From: Xylona heveae TC161
Taxonomy: Eukaryota > Ascomycota > Xylonomycetes > Xylonales > Xylonaceae
Assembly: GCF_001619985.1 (NCBI RefSeq)
Contig: NW_017264198.1
Span: forward strand, 1,302,001 to 1,366,000
Reading direction: 5' to 3'
DNA length: 64,000 nucleotides
Positions 34,601 to 46,642 of this stretch are shown one piece after another. Under the pieces are notes generated by a model. It worked only from the letters and a program-made list of their open reading frames with translations. It made no database searches and was not told the DNA's origin. Each line of letters begins with the position of its first letter. The stretch's first letter is position 1. The translations under genes were made by a program, and so were the position numbers.

Positions 34601-37600
34601 CAATGCGCTTGTCTGGGGTGCGGAATCGATTGCCATGGTATCTGCCGATCCATCTTCCAGAGGTTCAGAGGCCTGCTCCTTGCCTTGATCAGGCTCCTCA
34701 ATCTTCGCAGCCCGACCTAGTGCGTCGATTACTACACCTAATAATCGAATCACCGTCTTTTCCATGTTGGCCTTGCTATGTATATAGCTAGTGTACCTTC
34801 GGAAAACAGCCCTGAACTGATTCCAGTCAAGGCCTTCTGCAAGAATACCAATAGTCGTGACCGTCTCAGCAGCTAAGCTGTGCGCATTGCTGTCGTCTGC
34901 TTGATTGAAAATGTAATGCTCAATCAACGGGATGAAGAAGTGGCTGATATTTGAGCTCCGGAGGTGGCCTAGTTGGGACTCGGCTGCTAATCTTCGGAGC
35001 GCTCGCAATCGTCTATGCTGTTGGATATGAAGAATGTTGTTGAAGAACGATGCTTCCTCATCATCGCCAACCAAGAGTATTTCCATGTCTTTGACCTCCG
35101 CAAGATTGGGCAAGTTCTTGACAATATGCGCCGTAATAGCTAAATATTCTGACCTGACCGATTCAGATGCATCACGGACCCCACTTCTCAAGGCCGACAA
35201 CAGCACCGACGCAAGAAGCTCCGTAAATGACGACCCACCCGCTTGAGTGTCAATAGCAGTACTTTCAACAAATCGTCTGATTGTTAGCGACGCGTTTGTG
35301 CGAATCGCAAGCTCCTCAATGTCCTTGACATAGAACAGCATATTGTAGAGGATTGGTAGCCATTGGGTCAATGTAAAGTTCTTGTAACCCTCCTCGTTGA
35401 TAAGATTGAACGCTTGAAGACGGCGGTTGAAGTCAGGTTCATCCAGACGATTCATCGCAAAAGCGTTAAGATCTGAACAAAGAGATGCCACTTGAGAAAG
35501 GGAAGAGTCTTTGTCGGCAAAAACAGACATAACCTCTGAAAGGAGGGTTCGACTAACGCGATCCCTGAAGAACCCGAACAAAGATGAGACAGTCCGGAAT
35601 GCCTTGTCGCGCAGCTGGAAATCGGATTGAATATCGTTCAAGGGAAGGAAATGCTTCAGGGTCCGCAGCAGGTCGCTCTTCGTCTTTGGACTGACACGAT
35701 TCGATGGTTGGTCTAGGAGGAAAGTGGAAATATCCACCAGATTCCTAGTCTCAGATGAGCCGGAGACTATTGGTCCAATCTTCGACACAGTATTAACACC
35801 AGCTTCAAGCAGTTCTCTTCCGGGACTCTTTCGCAGAATTTCTCCAATAGGCACAAGGAAGTGATCAACACTCGGCTGGATAACCTGTGAGATTATATCC
35901 TCATTTCCGATCTCACTTGGTTCGACGTCCTGCTCCTCTGTGAGTTGGATGATTCGCTTGACGATGTTATTGAGAACGAAGACTTTGACATTCTCTTTTG
36001 CGGAAACAACTTTCAGGCAGTCGGCCACCTTGGGCAGAACTGCGCTGTTGTATTTCGTGAGGAAGATGACCAACTTTCGTGACGAGGACCAGGTCGAGAA
36101 AATCTGAAGAGGAGCGGAGACGGACTGAGCCGTCTGCACCGGAAGCTGATCCAGTCGCGGATTGATTATTTCCTCAAAAATAGTTGGCATGTAGTTGTCC
36201 CATGCAAGGCCAGGAGCGATAGAGAAGAGTTGGTTTAGGCAGCGGTATCCGACCTGGCGAACAGACTTTTGTAAGGATACCTGCATAGATTGCCCGGTTT
36301 CCTCATCCTGCTCCTCAGAATCGGCTGAAAGCTTTCTTGATGCTCGGATAAGACAGTAAAGCACAGGGTCAACAAAACGACCAGCAAGAGGCTCGAGCTG
36401 CGTTCCAACCACGCTGAGCATGGTCTGAATCATATTCATAAGACCAAGATGCTTTCGCGTGTCGAGCAATTCTTTGCGCAGAAGCTCTGGGTTAATCTTT
36501 CCATTTTCGACAATCTTTACAGAGCCGAGAGCGCCAAGTGCAATGTTGATGAACTCCTCAAAATCAGACTCGCTGAATTGAGCCAACGATTCTAGGACGG
36601 CCTTTCTTCTTGCTTCCTGACTACCGCTTCCCGATCCCTTTCTTACGACGAGTCTACCGTAGAGAAGACGCAATAAGACTGGCATCAATTCTGGCTTATG
36701 TTCCTCCCGCATTGTGGCGGCATCAGCAGTGCCTCTAACGAAAATCGAAATCTCTTCGCGAAACCTTGCATCATCAAGAATGTTGAACAGGTTCTCCTCA
36801 TACGGTCGCAAGCTAGGAGATTTCCAGGTATATATAGCCTTGAGGGCAGATTTTTGAATCTCCGCATCACCATTTGTCAACAGTGCCAACAAGCCGGTGT
36901 ACACATCTGCAGACTTGTAAAAGACCTTGGGGTTGACGAATTGAGTGAAGAGATTGAGTAGTGCCTTCAAATCCCGTCGAGACCATTTACTCGCTGATGA
37001 TGTAGATTCCTTGTCAATCTGGTCGCCATTCTCTTCCTGGGCTTCTTGCAAGTTATCTTCATCATGGTGAAGGCTCCATCGGAGGAGTATTGGCACCAGT
37101 TCCCGGGATCTCCTCTCGGCAACTTGGGGTATCTTGCTAAGCACCCTAATAGCTTGCCGTCGTGCGATCGGGGTTAGGAGCGCAAGCTGCCTTGTGTCCT
37201 CTGTGAGACTAGCTTCCAGTCGTTGCTCGACTTGCGAAAGTTCTTGCTCATCTTCCGCTTCCAAGGTGAACAGCCGCTCCAAATTCGAATCCTCAAAGGC
37301 AGTTAAACCATATTTGCGACTCTCTGCCGCTCCAGGGGATAAAACTTCTTCGCTGGGCAACGGGGACCTCTCCAGCCATTTGAACGCCAACGCTGAAACT
37401 GTGGCTTCTCCATCCTTTGATTCGCAGATTTCTTTGAGAGCGTTGCTCGAGTCTTCCCATAGCGGCGTGAACTTGACAGTGAGAAGACCAAAGCAGAGGC
37501 TTGGTATTGCCTCTTTGACCCAAGGATCAGAGCTTGCTTGGGCGTAGCTGGAGCCCAATTTCCGCATGTGCATTGAGATAGACCGCGCGCTTTGCAAGCT

Positions 37601-39694
37601 CAGCTCAGTATCCTCCACTATCAGAGCAGTCGTGAGTGCAGCGCACTGCTCCTGATGGACTAGAGTGTAGAGCGTGTCCAAAATTCTCAGGGAAATAGAC
37701 CTTAGAACATGAGAGTCACTCTCAAGGTTTGCTGTGACGGCTGACACAAGAGGTTGAATCACTTCTGGGGAGACATCCAACTTCTTGTACAGAGGCGTAA
37801 TATAGTCGTAAAGTGCTTGAAGAAATGAGGGTTGTGGCGCATATTGGCTTGCAGAGGCACACAGGCCATTCCAAAGAGAAATGTCTAAGGGATGTTCCTT
37901 TCCGCAACTGCTTACATAGCGCGAAAAGCCTTTGCTTACAGCGAAGAGGCGCGCTCGTTCGCTTATTGAAACTGTAGGCTGGATGGCAAGACGGAGCAAG
38001 TCATGTAGGTATGTTGTTACTTGATCCTTTGCCGACTGATCCAGAGCTAAAGATGGAATGGCGTCGAGATAGGCGTAGAGTAGGACCGAATCAGTTTCGA
38101 TGGCTGTGCCGTTCGCAGAAACAAGGCCTTTGAAAAGCCCAACGATTCTCTTCTGCCAAGGTCCAGAGCAGTTGAGAAGATCAGTGTTCGTGCCTGCTCT
38201 CTTTAAGCATCCAGCCTCTGCAAGTTTTGGTACCAGAAAGCAAATCTGCTGCTCGAAGGACTTCCACTCGGCGACGATGAACCTGCAATTTACTGTTAGC
38301 TAGAGAAAAAGCAGAATAAGGATGCTTATATAAACTTACTTCTGAAAGTATGGCAGTACAATTGTTTGAAACCTATCGCTGCCAAGATCCGCAAAGACAT
38401 TGCAAAAGGATAAGAAATGAGCTTTGAAATGACCGTTTGTGGAAACTGCCATAGTCGAGCGAATATGGGGGAGGACCACATCTACAGGAGCAGACTGCAT
38501 GGTCAGAGCCAAAGCAAAGAAAATTCGGTTGATTGTGGTTTCAGTAAGAGAGCTGCCGGGAGTATTTGCGGCGGTCAGGACCTTTGACATGGTCAGGACC
38601 ACATCACCCCAGTTCTCAACCCTTGAACCCTTGCGCCCGCCAATGATGATGGTGATCAACCGCGCAGCGAGCTGCAAGTTATAATCCGATGGAGTCTCTG
38701 CTAAATTCGTCGCAAAGGTGACGACGACCCTAAGTACTGGTTCGAATGTAGCAGCCTCTGCGTGGTGAATAACGTTGACCAAAACGCCGAAGACCAGCTT
38801 CTGCGAGTTATCCTTTTGCACGGAATCATTTTCAACTAAGCCATCAAGCAGGGTCTGCAGTATCGGTTCCACGCCAGAGTGTAGTCCGCGTTTTATGCCC
38901 TTAATCGCGTCGGCGAAAAGGTTCATTAAGCCCTCGAGATAGAGCTCTACGTCCTTGCTCTCCGATGTCGTCTCTAAGTCTGCGAATGCATGCTTCACCA
39001 AGCGCGGAAGGGCTTGCTTATCTTTGTGATGACCAGCGCCAGCCCTCTTTACTAGGAAACTCATTGCTTCTGCGGCGAACCGAGTGACGAATGGCTTCTG
39101 ATGCTCTTTTCCAAGCAAAGGAGCCATCAAGTCGTACAAGGGCCGAAGGTCCGGTACTAAGAGTCGGGAGAGGTACTTGAACAGCCATGCCAGGCAGGTA
39201 AAGCTCCATTCAATAACTTCAACCTTGGGGTGTTTTGCGGCGACTCCTGATACGGCCGAGACGGCTCGAGCAAAATATTTTTCGAATCTTGCACCGAGAT
39301 CATGCGCAAAGTGCGCCAGGAGACTCAACAGCGATTCGAGCGATAGTTCTTCATGATGCCTGATATACTCCTCCAGAAGGTCCATTATCTGCTCCTGATA
39401 GTATATTATTTGCGGCAAGCTCTCGCAGAGCGGCATCACTCGCGCTGCAAAGGTCGTATAGTCCTCGGACAAATTGAGATCGTTCCATTCGTCCAACGAC
39501 TGTCGAAAGTACGACGCAGTTGTCGACAAGCTTTCTTCGTCAAGATCATGGCGACGGACTCTTCGAATAGGATCAATGTTGAGTTTCGCAATACGCTGCG
39601 AAAAGGATTCAAAATGATGGCGGCGTGACGATTCAGTGCCGCCTTTGACGACCTTTGTCGGTCTCTTCGATTTTCCTGAGGACATGGCCGGCAT
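31682..39694 (-). CDS. utp20: Utp20, U3 snoRNP / small-subunit processome HEAT-repeat protein
   Basis: Predicted 2,651-residue nucleolar protein, the largest gene here. Exons are 39694-38340 and 38282-31682, with a single 57-nt GT-AG intron after residue ~451 (YFQK split). The start MPAMSSGKSKRPTK is chosen because the upstream in-frame stretch lacks an ATG; an alternative ATG lies three codons on. The N-terminal block RHHFESFSQRIAKLNIDPIRRV is typical of Utp20/DRIM. Nearly the whole length is helical repeats. An acidic patch (EDEELLEGEDEADVDAEDA) lies near residue 2450 and a Lys/Arg-rich tail (about 2600-2651) suits nucleolar targeting. Length agrees with yeast (about 2,490) and human (about 2,785). 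Utp20 acts in 18S rRNA maturation. It is divergent from drn1. Confidence 0.95.
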
Positions 39695-39968
39695 GATATG
39701 ATCAGCAGCACCAACAGCTGCTAATCTCTCAGGGAGAAATAAAGGTATTGATTGCGGCAACAAGCCGTTTTCGTGTGTAATTGGAGATTTTGGATAAATT
39801 CAAAAGGCGGAAAACAGAAAAGATGCGGAATCCGTCGGAGATCGGCATCTCGTTTCTCCGCGAAATCTTGGCAAAATCCAAAAACACCAAAACGGCAGTC
39901 TCACAAGAAAGCTTCCCCAGCCCAAATAAACGTCATTGCTTTTCTATTCTCCCAGAAAATCAGCCACC
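39695..39968. promoter_or_regulatory. Divergent promoter shared by UTP20 and drn1
   Basis: Only 274 bp separate the two start codons, so both promoters and 5' UTRs must fit or overlap here. The drn1 ATG has a strong context (CAGCCACCATGG). The region is A-rich toward the centre, with GCGGAAT and CATCTCGTTTCTCC segments; no TATA box stands out. Confidence 0.7.
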
Positions 39969-41751
39969 ATGGCTTCAAAAATGCAAGTCCGATCATATTA
40001 CTCTGCACACTAAGTGTACATAATGTTTTTGCGAATACTAACACCTTGACAGAGTAGTCCTCGGGAGCATCGACGGCCAATTTCCTAATGTCTTCAACAA
40101 GCTCAAAAACATCCAATCCAAGAATTCCTTCTCACTGGCCATCATCTGCGGCAATCTGTTCGCCGACCCGCAGCAAGCAACTTCTTCCAACGATGATAAC
40201 GTCACATCTCTACTCAATGGCGAAATTGAAGTACCTCTTCCCACCTACTTTGCGCTGGGATCCCATGCACTACCTACTCGAATAATCGAGAAGCTCGAGT
40301 CCAACGCCGGCGAAGTCTGCCATAACCTCTTCTTCCTTGGCAAGCGCACCACAATCAAGACGTCAGAGGGAGTGCGCATTGTAGCATTGGGCGGCACACT
40401 CGATCCCCGGGTCACCGCAGGGATTTCCAAAGACAAATACATGCCATTTTACACATTAGACGATGCGAAGACTCTACGCGGCGCAAATACCGCCGATATC
40501 CTCATCACAAACGACTGGCCAGCAGCCGTGCGCACGGGATCCAAGGTCTCGTTTCCCGATCATGTACAGCCCACGAGCCAGCAATGCGTCGCCGAGCTCT
40601 GCGCTACCCTCAGACCACGCTACCATTTCTCCACCACCAGCGACGTCTTTTACGAACGCGAGCCCTTTTTCCACGTCGCGACAGAAGCAGAGCCCGAAAT
40701 AAGACCCATCACCCGATTTTTCAGTCTCGCAGCATTCAACAACCCCAACAAGCAAAAATGGCTCTACGCCTTCTCCCTCGACCCCAAAGCCGCACCACCA
40801 GCAGTTCTTCCAGCCGGTATCACGGCATCGCCTCTTTCCGGTCCCTCGAAGAAACGCGCTCTCCCATCCCAAGGCGAATCATACTCGCGTTTTTCCACCG
40901 ACGGGCGTGGCAGCCATCACGGCCACCACCGAAACAAACGCCAGCGCCAACCGCCTCCCACCCAAGCCGAATGCTTCTTCTGCCTCTCCAATCCCAACAT
41001 TGCCACGCATCTCATCACCTCCATTGCCAACGAAACTTACCTCACCACTGCCAAAGGCCCGCTCACTAAACGGAACACCTTCCCTCAACTGAATTTCCCC
41101 AGCCACATGCTCATCATCCCCTTTGAGCATGCACCTACACTCGCATCGATCGCTGACCCAGCAACACGAGAATCAACATACAATGAAATGCAGCGTTACC
41201 GGAGCGCACTCCACGCCATGGTCTCCTCCAAGTCCCAGGGCGCGCTAGGCGGCGTAACATGGGAAGTCAGTCGCGGCGGAGGTGTTCACACGCACTGGCA
41301 ATTCCTACCCATGCCTGCAGATTTGATTGATCGTGGCCTCGTTGACGTTGCATTTCGCGTCGAAGCAGAGAATGAGAAATACCCTAAATTCGAAACCCGT
41401 GATATTGGCGCAGGGACAGAAGAAACTGGTGACTTTCTTCGAGTTTTGCTATGGAGTCCCACGACTCCTGCGACTCAAGAGGGCCGGTCCGTGGCTGAAA
41501 GCAAGGACGATACCGCACCAACAAACAGTACCACTAGTAACAATACCGGCACCGAACGGTCAATTATCCTACCTATAAACTCCTCTTTCCGCTTCGATTT
41601 ACAATTCGGTCGACGCGTGCTCGCAAAATTACTCCGCCTTGAAGACCGCATCAGCTGGAAAGACTGTTCCCAGTCGCATGAGGACGAGGTCGCGGATGCA
41701 GAGGAGTTCAAGGTGGCGTTTAAGCCGTTTGATTTTTCGTTAGAGGAATAG
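39969..41751 (+). CDS. drn1: Drn1/CWF19L1-type protein (lariat-debranching cofactor, CwfJ family)
   Basis: Predicted 570-residue protein. Exon 1 is only 14 nt (39969-39982); exon 2 is 40053-41751. The intron (70 nt) has a GC donor (AAAAT|GCAAGT), a TACTAAC branch site near 40035-40042 and a CAG acceptor, and gives the family start MASKIVVLGSIDGQFPNVF. Domains in order: metallophosphoesterase-like N-terminus (residues 1-240), a basic Ser/His-rich linker (about 270-310), CwfJ_C_1 with ECFFCLSNPNIATHL, a HIT-like fold, and CwfJ_C_2 with GGVTWEVSRGGGVHTHWQF and EKYPKFE. Yeast Drn1 interacts with the debranching enzyme Dbr1 and late spliceosomal complexes. Function is assigned by family. Confidence 0.93.
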
Positions 41752-42979
41752 TTTATTTATTTTTATTAGCTATTTTTGATCCTTATTTCATTTTGTATTT
41801 TTTTTTTTTTTTTTTTTTTATCTTTATTCTATTTTATATTATTTTTTATATTATTTTTTACTATAGTCTAGGATTTTTATCTTTATCTTTATCTTTTTCT
41901 TATTATTTTATTATTTTATTATTTTATTCCTTTCCCCCCCCCTTTATCTAATTTTACTAGTTTTGTTTTCACTTTCATTTTCACTTTCATTTTCGCCTTT
42001 TGTTTTTTTTCGGCGTCATCCATTCCCGTTCAAGGAGTAGCCCTTTTTGCTTCGTCGTTTTATTTCGAGGAGAAGATTTATGCCACGACTCGTGACAGGC
42101 ACGTCAGAAACCGATTCTACCCAACATTAAAACCGGTCATCTGCTAGGGGAGTGTTTTGAATGGCGAATTGTTATATACCTAGTATTGTACACTATGCAG
42201 CGAGGGTCAAAAGCAAGTAGCAAGAAGAACAAAAAGCCATGGAGTAATTCGATACCCATTTACATCATCTCTGTCTCAATACTGGTATGGTCAATGGTTT
42301 GTCTAATAGATAGGTGTATGTTATTTTCTGAATACTTTTGATTCCATTCGTATATATCTACAGGTAACTTGATCCAATAGTACAGTAGAGTATAGTAAAA
42401 TATAGTACTCCATCAGAAAAGGAAACGCCAAAAAAAAGAAAGAATCTCTATCGAACCTGAGAAGCGTCGAAGAAAATAAAGGGGTATACGAGGTATATGT
42501 GATAATACACCAGTAAGAAGTCTCAAGATAGTCTCAACGACACAGGGAATGTGGGGAAATGGGAAAATGGGAAAATGGGAGTAAGACACCTGGGCTCGGT
42601 AGCCTATCCGCGGTTAAGGAGAAGAAGGAGGAATGAATGAAAGATGAGAAACGGTAGAAAGAGAGCAGCACGCACAGCGGCTTGAGACGTATATTCGTAT
42701 GTGAGTTCCAGCCTGCTGGGTCTGTTTGGAATTGGTCGCGGATTTTTGCTGAAGATATGCGGTAATTTTGCCGGAATAAAAGACACGGGCGCTGGTAGAG
42801 CGTGGTAGAGGGAGTGCGGATTTGGTGGGTAGTTTGGACAACTGGCCGGTCGGCTCTCGCGACCGCTGGGTCAACAAGGAAAGCTGGATATCGTATATAC
42901 AGCAAATGAACCTTGTTTGCCAAAGCATACAAGGGGTCTGGAGCGTGATATTGGATTAAAGACTCGAGCGACAGTCACA
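41752..42979. other. Convergent low-complexity region between drn1 and the Cys-rich protein gene
   Basis: 1.2 kb between two convergent stops. The first 250 bp are T-rich: a T(22) run at 41798-41819, TTTATC and TTATTTTA repeats, and TTTTCACTTTCA repeats near 41970-41995. Further right are GGGAAAAT repeats near 42550-42580. No gene is supported. Confidence 0.6.
41798..41996. repeat. T-rich cluster: T(22), (TTTATC)n, (TTATTTTA)n, (TTTTCACTTTCA)n
   Basis: A chain of short simple repeats directly downstream of drn1, all T-rich on the plus strand. Probably 3' UTR and terminator sequence grown by slippage. Confidence 0.75.
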
Positions 42980-44199
42980 TCACTGGTAAGGACCGCTGTA
43001 GTACTGTCCGTGGGCCTGATAAGGATGGTATCCCTGCTGCTGGACAGGCGAAGTGGGCTGATGATATCCCCCTTGAGCCATTCCTTGGTTCACTGGCGAG
43101 GTAGGCTGAGCATATCCTCCGTGGAGCACGGGAGATGTCGAATGAGGATAGCCTGGACCGACAGGCGAGCGCACGGGGTGTTCTCCCGGACCGTACACTG
43201 GGGAATGGTATCCGCCGCCGTATCCAGTAGGGGATTGAGACGTGGACGTTGCCAATTCGTATGGCTGATAAGGCGAGGCCCCCCGGGGATGATAGCCTTG
43301 GCCGTAGGGTTGATATTGCGAGTAAGGCGCAGCAACGGTGTTCGAATCCGCTTCGACAAAACCCTGTGCATGCGGTGTCGGAACCATTGGCGGGCTCTGA
43401 GGACTCACGGGCGTAAGACCGTTGCTTTGTGGCGTAAATTGCGCGCGCGGGTATGAGTTCTGCCGCGGAAGCATAGGGGATGTTTGTCCTGCTGCGGCTG
43501 CGGCTGCTGCGTTTGAGATTCCTGGGCTTCTGGCTCCCATTCCGGCCTCCTGGAGAGGTCTGGTAGCCCTCGCGGGATTCAAGTGGCCCAGCTCAACTGC
43601 CGAATCGTTATTTGGGGCATGGTCTTCTTCGTGGCGAGTGCGCGCCGTTCCCCACGTCGGCATCGCAGGGAGCGCATCTTCGTTGACAACAGCGGTGGGA
43701 GTTTTGCCGGCCCCAGCACCGCCACGGGAATTAATAGGAAATTGAGCGAATTGCTGCGGTTGGTAGCTTGGCGCAGGCGGCGCGGATTGGTATCCAGTGG
43801 GTGGGAATGGAGGTGCGTATGGCGCCGGTTGATATGAGTCGCGTCTGTTGTGCCGACGGCCGCCGCCTCTGCCGCTCGGACAGCATGAGGTGCAGCATGA
43901 CATGCAGTCACAGCAGCACGACACACCGCAGCAGAGACATCGGATCAGACACCACAGGAGGGAGAAGATGATGACGGCTCCGATAATGATCCCGACAATC
44001 GCTGGCCATCTGAAATAGTCATGTTAATTACCCATCCAATTTGCTGCAACTCGAATGGTTGAACGTTGAATCAGAGTTGATAGGGAAGGAATCCTTACTT
44101 GCAATAAGACTTTTGCATGCATTTATCCCAACTGGAGAATGTGCTGGGCGCTTGTTCGACTGAAGTTAGGGCATCTCGGATCCGTATGGCTCCCGGCAT
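42980..44199 (-). CDS. Single-pass membrane protein with Cys cluster and Pro/Tyr/Gln-rich tail
   Basis: Predicted 376-residue protein in two exons (44199-44099 and 44009-42980) with an 89-nt intron. It begins MPGAIRIRDALTSVEQAPST. A single membrane segment is at about residues 35-60 (WPAIVGIIIGAVIIFSLLWC). Directly after it is a cluster of about a dozen cysteines (RCLCCG, CCCDCMSCC, TSCCPSG), a likely palmitoylation or metal-binding site. The remaining ~290 residues are disordered and rich in Pro, Tyr, Gln and Gly, with repeated TSPV and YHPR/YHPY units. Related fungal proteins are often labelled fibroin-3-related. Function is unknown; the topology resembles Rcr-type proteins, one of which lies 2.4 kb away. 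Function is not assigned. Confidence 0.82.
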
Positions 44200-44852
44200 T
44201 GTGTATTGCGAATGTTTGAGACACGGCTTTAACGTTTCAATTGCAGTCTCTGGTGATTTGAGGAGAGTAGTTAAAGTCGCACAGCGAACAGGGTTCAAGG
44301 CACTGCCTCGGAGAGTTTGTACAAGGTAGGGCTGCAGCCAGATAAGACAACAGACGGCGCTGTCCCAGAACAAGTGATTCAAACGAGCGACAGCTTTGAA
44401 TATTCTCAGATGGAAAGAAAGAAAATAGCTTCTCAAGAAAAAGACTTTAATTTTCAAGCAATCACGGATACGAAGAGGGTGTACGAACTAAAACCGAAAA
44501 GTTAATTGGAGGAGGGCTGCGCCTCTTGTCGCAAGGGAGATTACGCATGCGGGACGGTTATCCTGGGGCCAACTCTCCTACTCTATCACACTAGCGACAC
44601 GCCGATCTTATACGGAATTTCTGTCTGCAATTTATCCGTATATAGGCTTTGAACAAGGCAGTCGTCTCCACCTCTTCAATCTCAGGGACCAACACAGACC
44701 ACATCGGAGCCGAAGATCTCCCGATCCGATTCCACCTCCGTCCACTTATCACGACATTCAATAACCTCAACCACTCAATTCATCCAAGCCTCTTCGACGA
44801 ACAGAGAAATTCTTACTGAAGCTTGAAATCAGCCTTGCTCCCTCTAGTTACA
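44200..44852. promoter_or_regulatory. Divergent promoter between the Cys-rich protein and Asterix-like genes
   Basis: 653 bp between divergent starts. It should contain both promoters. A short open frame at 44317-44505 has no recognisable product. Confidence 0.5.
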
Positions 44853-45813
44853 ATGGCTTCCAAAAAGGATATGCGGAGGGTCGACCTCGGTATGACGCCC
44901 CTCGCAATAGCTCCCACTCTCATCCGCGGAAGCTATGAGCTCGCAATACGCTATACCTTGCAATTGACTTGCTAACTTTGGGTTTCTACGATGACAGTCA
45001 TTCCATATATTAGTCCTGAGAAGGAGAAGTCAGAAGGAGACATCTCGAGTACGCCCTGGATTGGCAGTAAAGATCATCACGAGCTACCCCGCTAACACTC
45101 ACATCAAGGCACCATGTCGACTACTCTGCCCATGGCCGCTGTACGTTAAGTCCCTTTTAATCCAGACCTTTATATGAAGCTACAATCGCGCAAGGATCCA
45201 TATAATCAATGCTAACGAAAACGATCCTAGATGTTCACGCGCAACAAGTAAGCCAGCTCGATCCCCCCTCTACTCTATCGCAGAGCCATTACCCTCCCTG
45301 TCGCTTTATCTACGCATACATACACATCTGCGCGCACAACAATATTTAGCTTTGGAGTAATACTAACAATCGAGTTTTCGTCTCATATAGGATGGTCGGA
45401 TGGTACGTCTCACAACAGCCCATTGCCAGCCCTTATCCCATATCAAAGACCTTACCTAATCACAATCGCTATATCCAGGGTTTCCGTCGTCTTCTCCCTT
45501 CAGCACTGGCTCTCCGAGACTCCCGGACAAAAAAACAGTAGTGCACCAGGCTACTTTGCCGTTCTCATGGCCCGTACGTATTCCTATTATTCCTCAATAT
45601 ATCATCCCCACACATCGCGTCTTAGTTTCACATAACTGACGAATAAATCTTGCAAAACAGTCCTCGCTGTGGTCGTGGTACGTATTACGCCTACACGGTG
45701 CTATCTAACAACCTCTGACATTCAAGCAGACATACCTCCCTCTCTTCCTCCCGCCGCCGCCCAACAGCGCAGGCACCGGCACCGAAGCCCCTGCCGCTGT
45801 GCCCCCTGCTTAA
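44853..45813 (+). CDS. Asterix/WDR83OS-type subunit of the ER PAT chaperone complex, eight exons
   Basis: Predicted 114-residue ER membrane protein spread over eight exons: 44853-44889, 44998-45048, 45109-45140, 45231-45247, 45391-45402, 45479-45573, 45661-45677 and 45730-45813. Exon 5 is 12 nt; exons 4 and 7 are 17 nt. All introns are GT-AG and the frame is preserved. The product starts MASKKDMRRVDLVIPYISPE, then MSTTLPMAAMFTRNKMVGW, a first hydrophobic segment (VSVVFSLQHWL), and a second (GYFAVLMALLAVVVTYLPL), ending in a Pro/Ala tail. This layout matches fungal members of the UPF0139/Asterix family. Mammalian Asterix with CCDC47 forms the PAT complex, which shields transmembrane helices during insertion. 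Family placement rests on the RNKMxGW core and length. Confidence 0.85.
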
Positions 45814-46642
45814 ACACATCCATACCACTATACCATGAAAGATGTACAATCTAACCTTTAAAACCGCATCAATTTTTCAACTTCTGCTTGTCTTCCCACA
45901 ATTTTCTTCTCCTTCTTCTTCGAGTGGTTGGTTTGGAAATTCGCATATTTTGGCCTGCTTTTACGAAAATTATCTTAAGCATACCGCGCATAAAGCGTAA
46001 TAGTTTACCGTATTATATTCGAACATTCTTATCGGTTTTCTCAATAATACCTACCTGAAAATTTCTGGACCCTCAAGGCACTGTGCACATACTCATGTAT
46101 CCACTCAACCTGAAAATTTATCGAGAAAAAGAAGAACGATTAAATGAATTGATACTATCCTGAACCCTCTTTATGAACTCAATACTTTCAAAAACCAATC
46201 CAAAAAATCACTCGGAAAAAATTCATGAACAAGGAGAAAACAAGACACAGTTTTTGACTTGTAGGAGCAAAGTGAAAAAAGAAAAAAAAAAGAAAGATAA
46301 GCTTGTGGAGGGTATATCCCAAATCGACTGCGATTGCTAAGACGAATCTGGGTTTTACAATTTAGTTGTTCCGACCTCCGACCCCGAGAAGAAATGAAGA
46401 AAACCAGTCAGAGCATAATTAATTAAAAGGGTAAAAAGAGTTTAAACCAAGAGCCGAATGTGAATCCCAATAGACCTTACGCCGTGATTCCCTGACCAGA
46501 GTACCGCCGAAATTTTGAAAAGCATAGAGAGCTTGGGAAGGTTGCATCTTTGCGCTACAACCCCGAGAAAGTCCAAAGGGTAGGGTGAGAATACTTTGAT
46601 TGACGGACTCGTAGCGAAATAGAGTCATAATCATCATCGTCA
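45814..46642. other. Convergent 3' flank between the Asterix-like and Rcr-like genes
   Basis: 829 bp, AT-rich, between two convergent stop codons. No gene or repeat of note. Confidence 0.55.

Noticed and set aside
43422-43745. 107-codon plus-strand frame over the Cys-rich protein gene
   Set aside because: Shadow of the Ala/Pro-rich coding exon on the minus strand.
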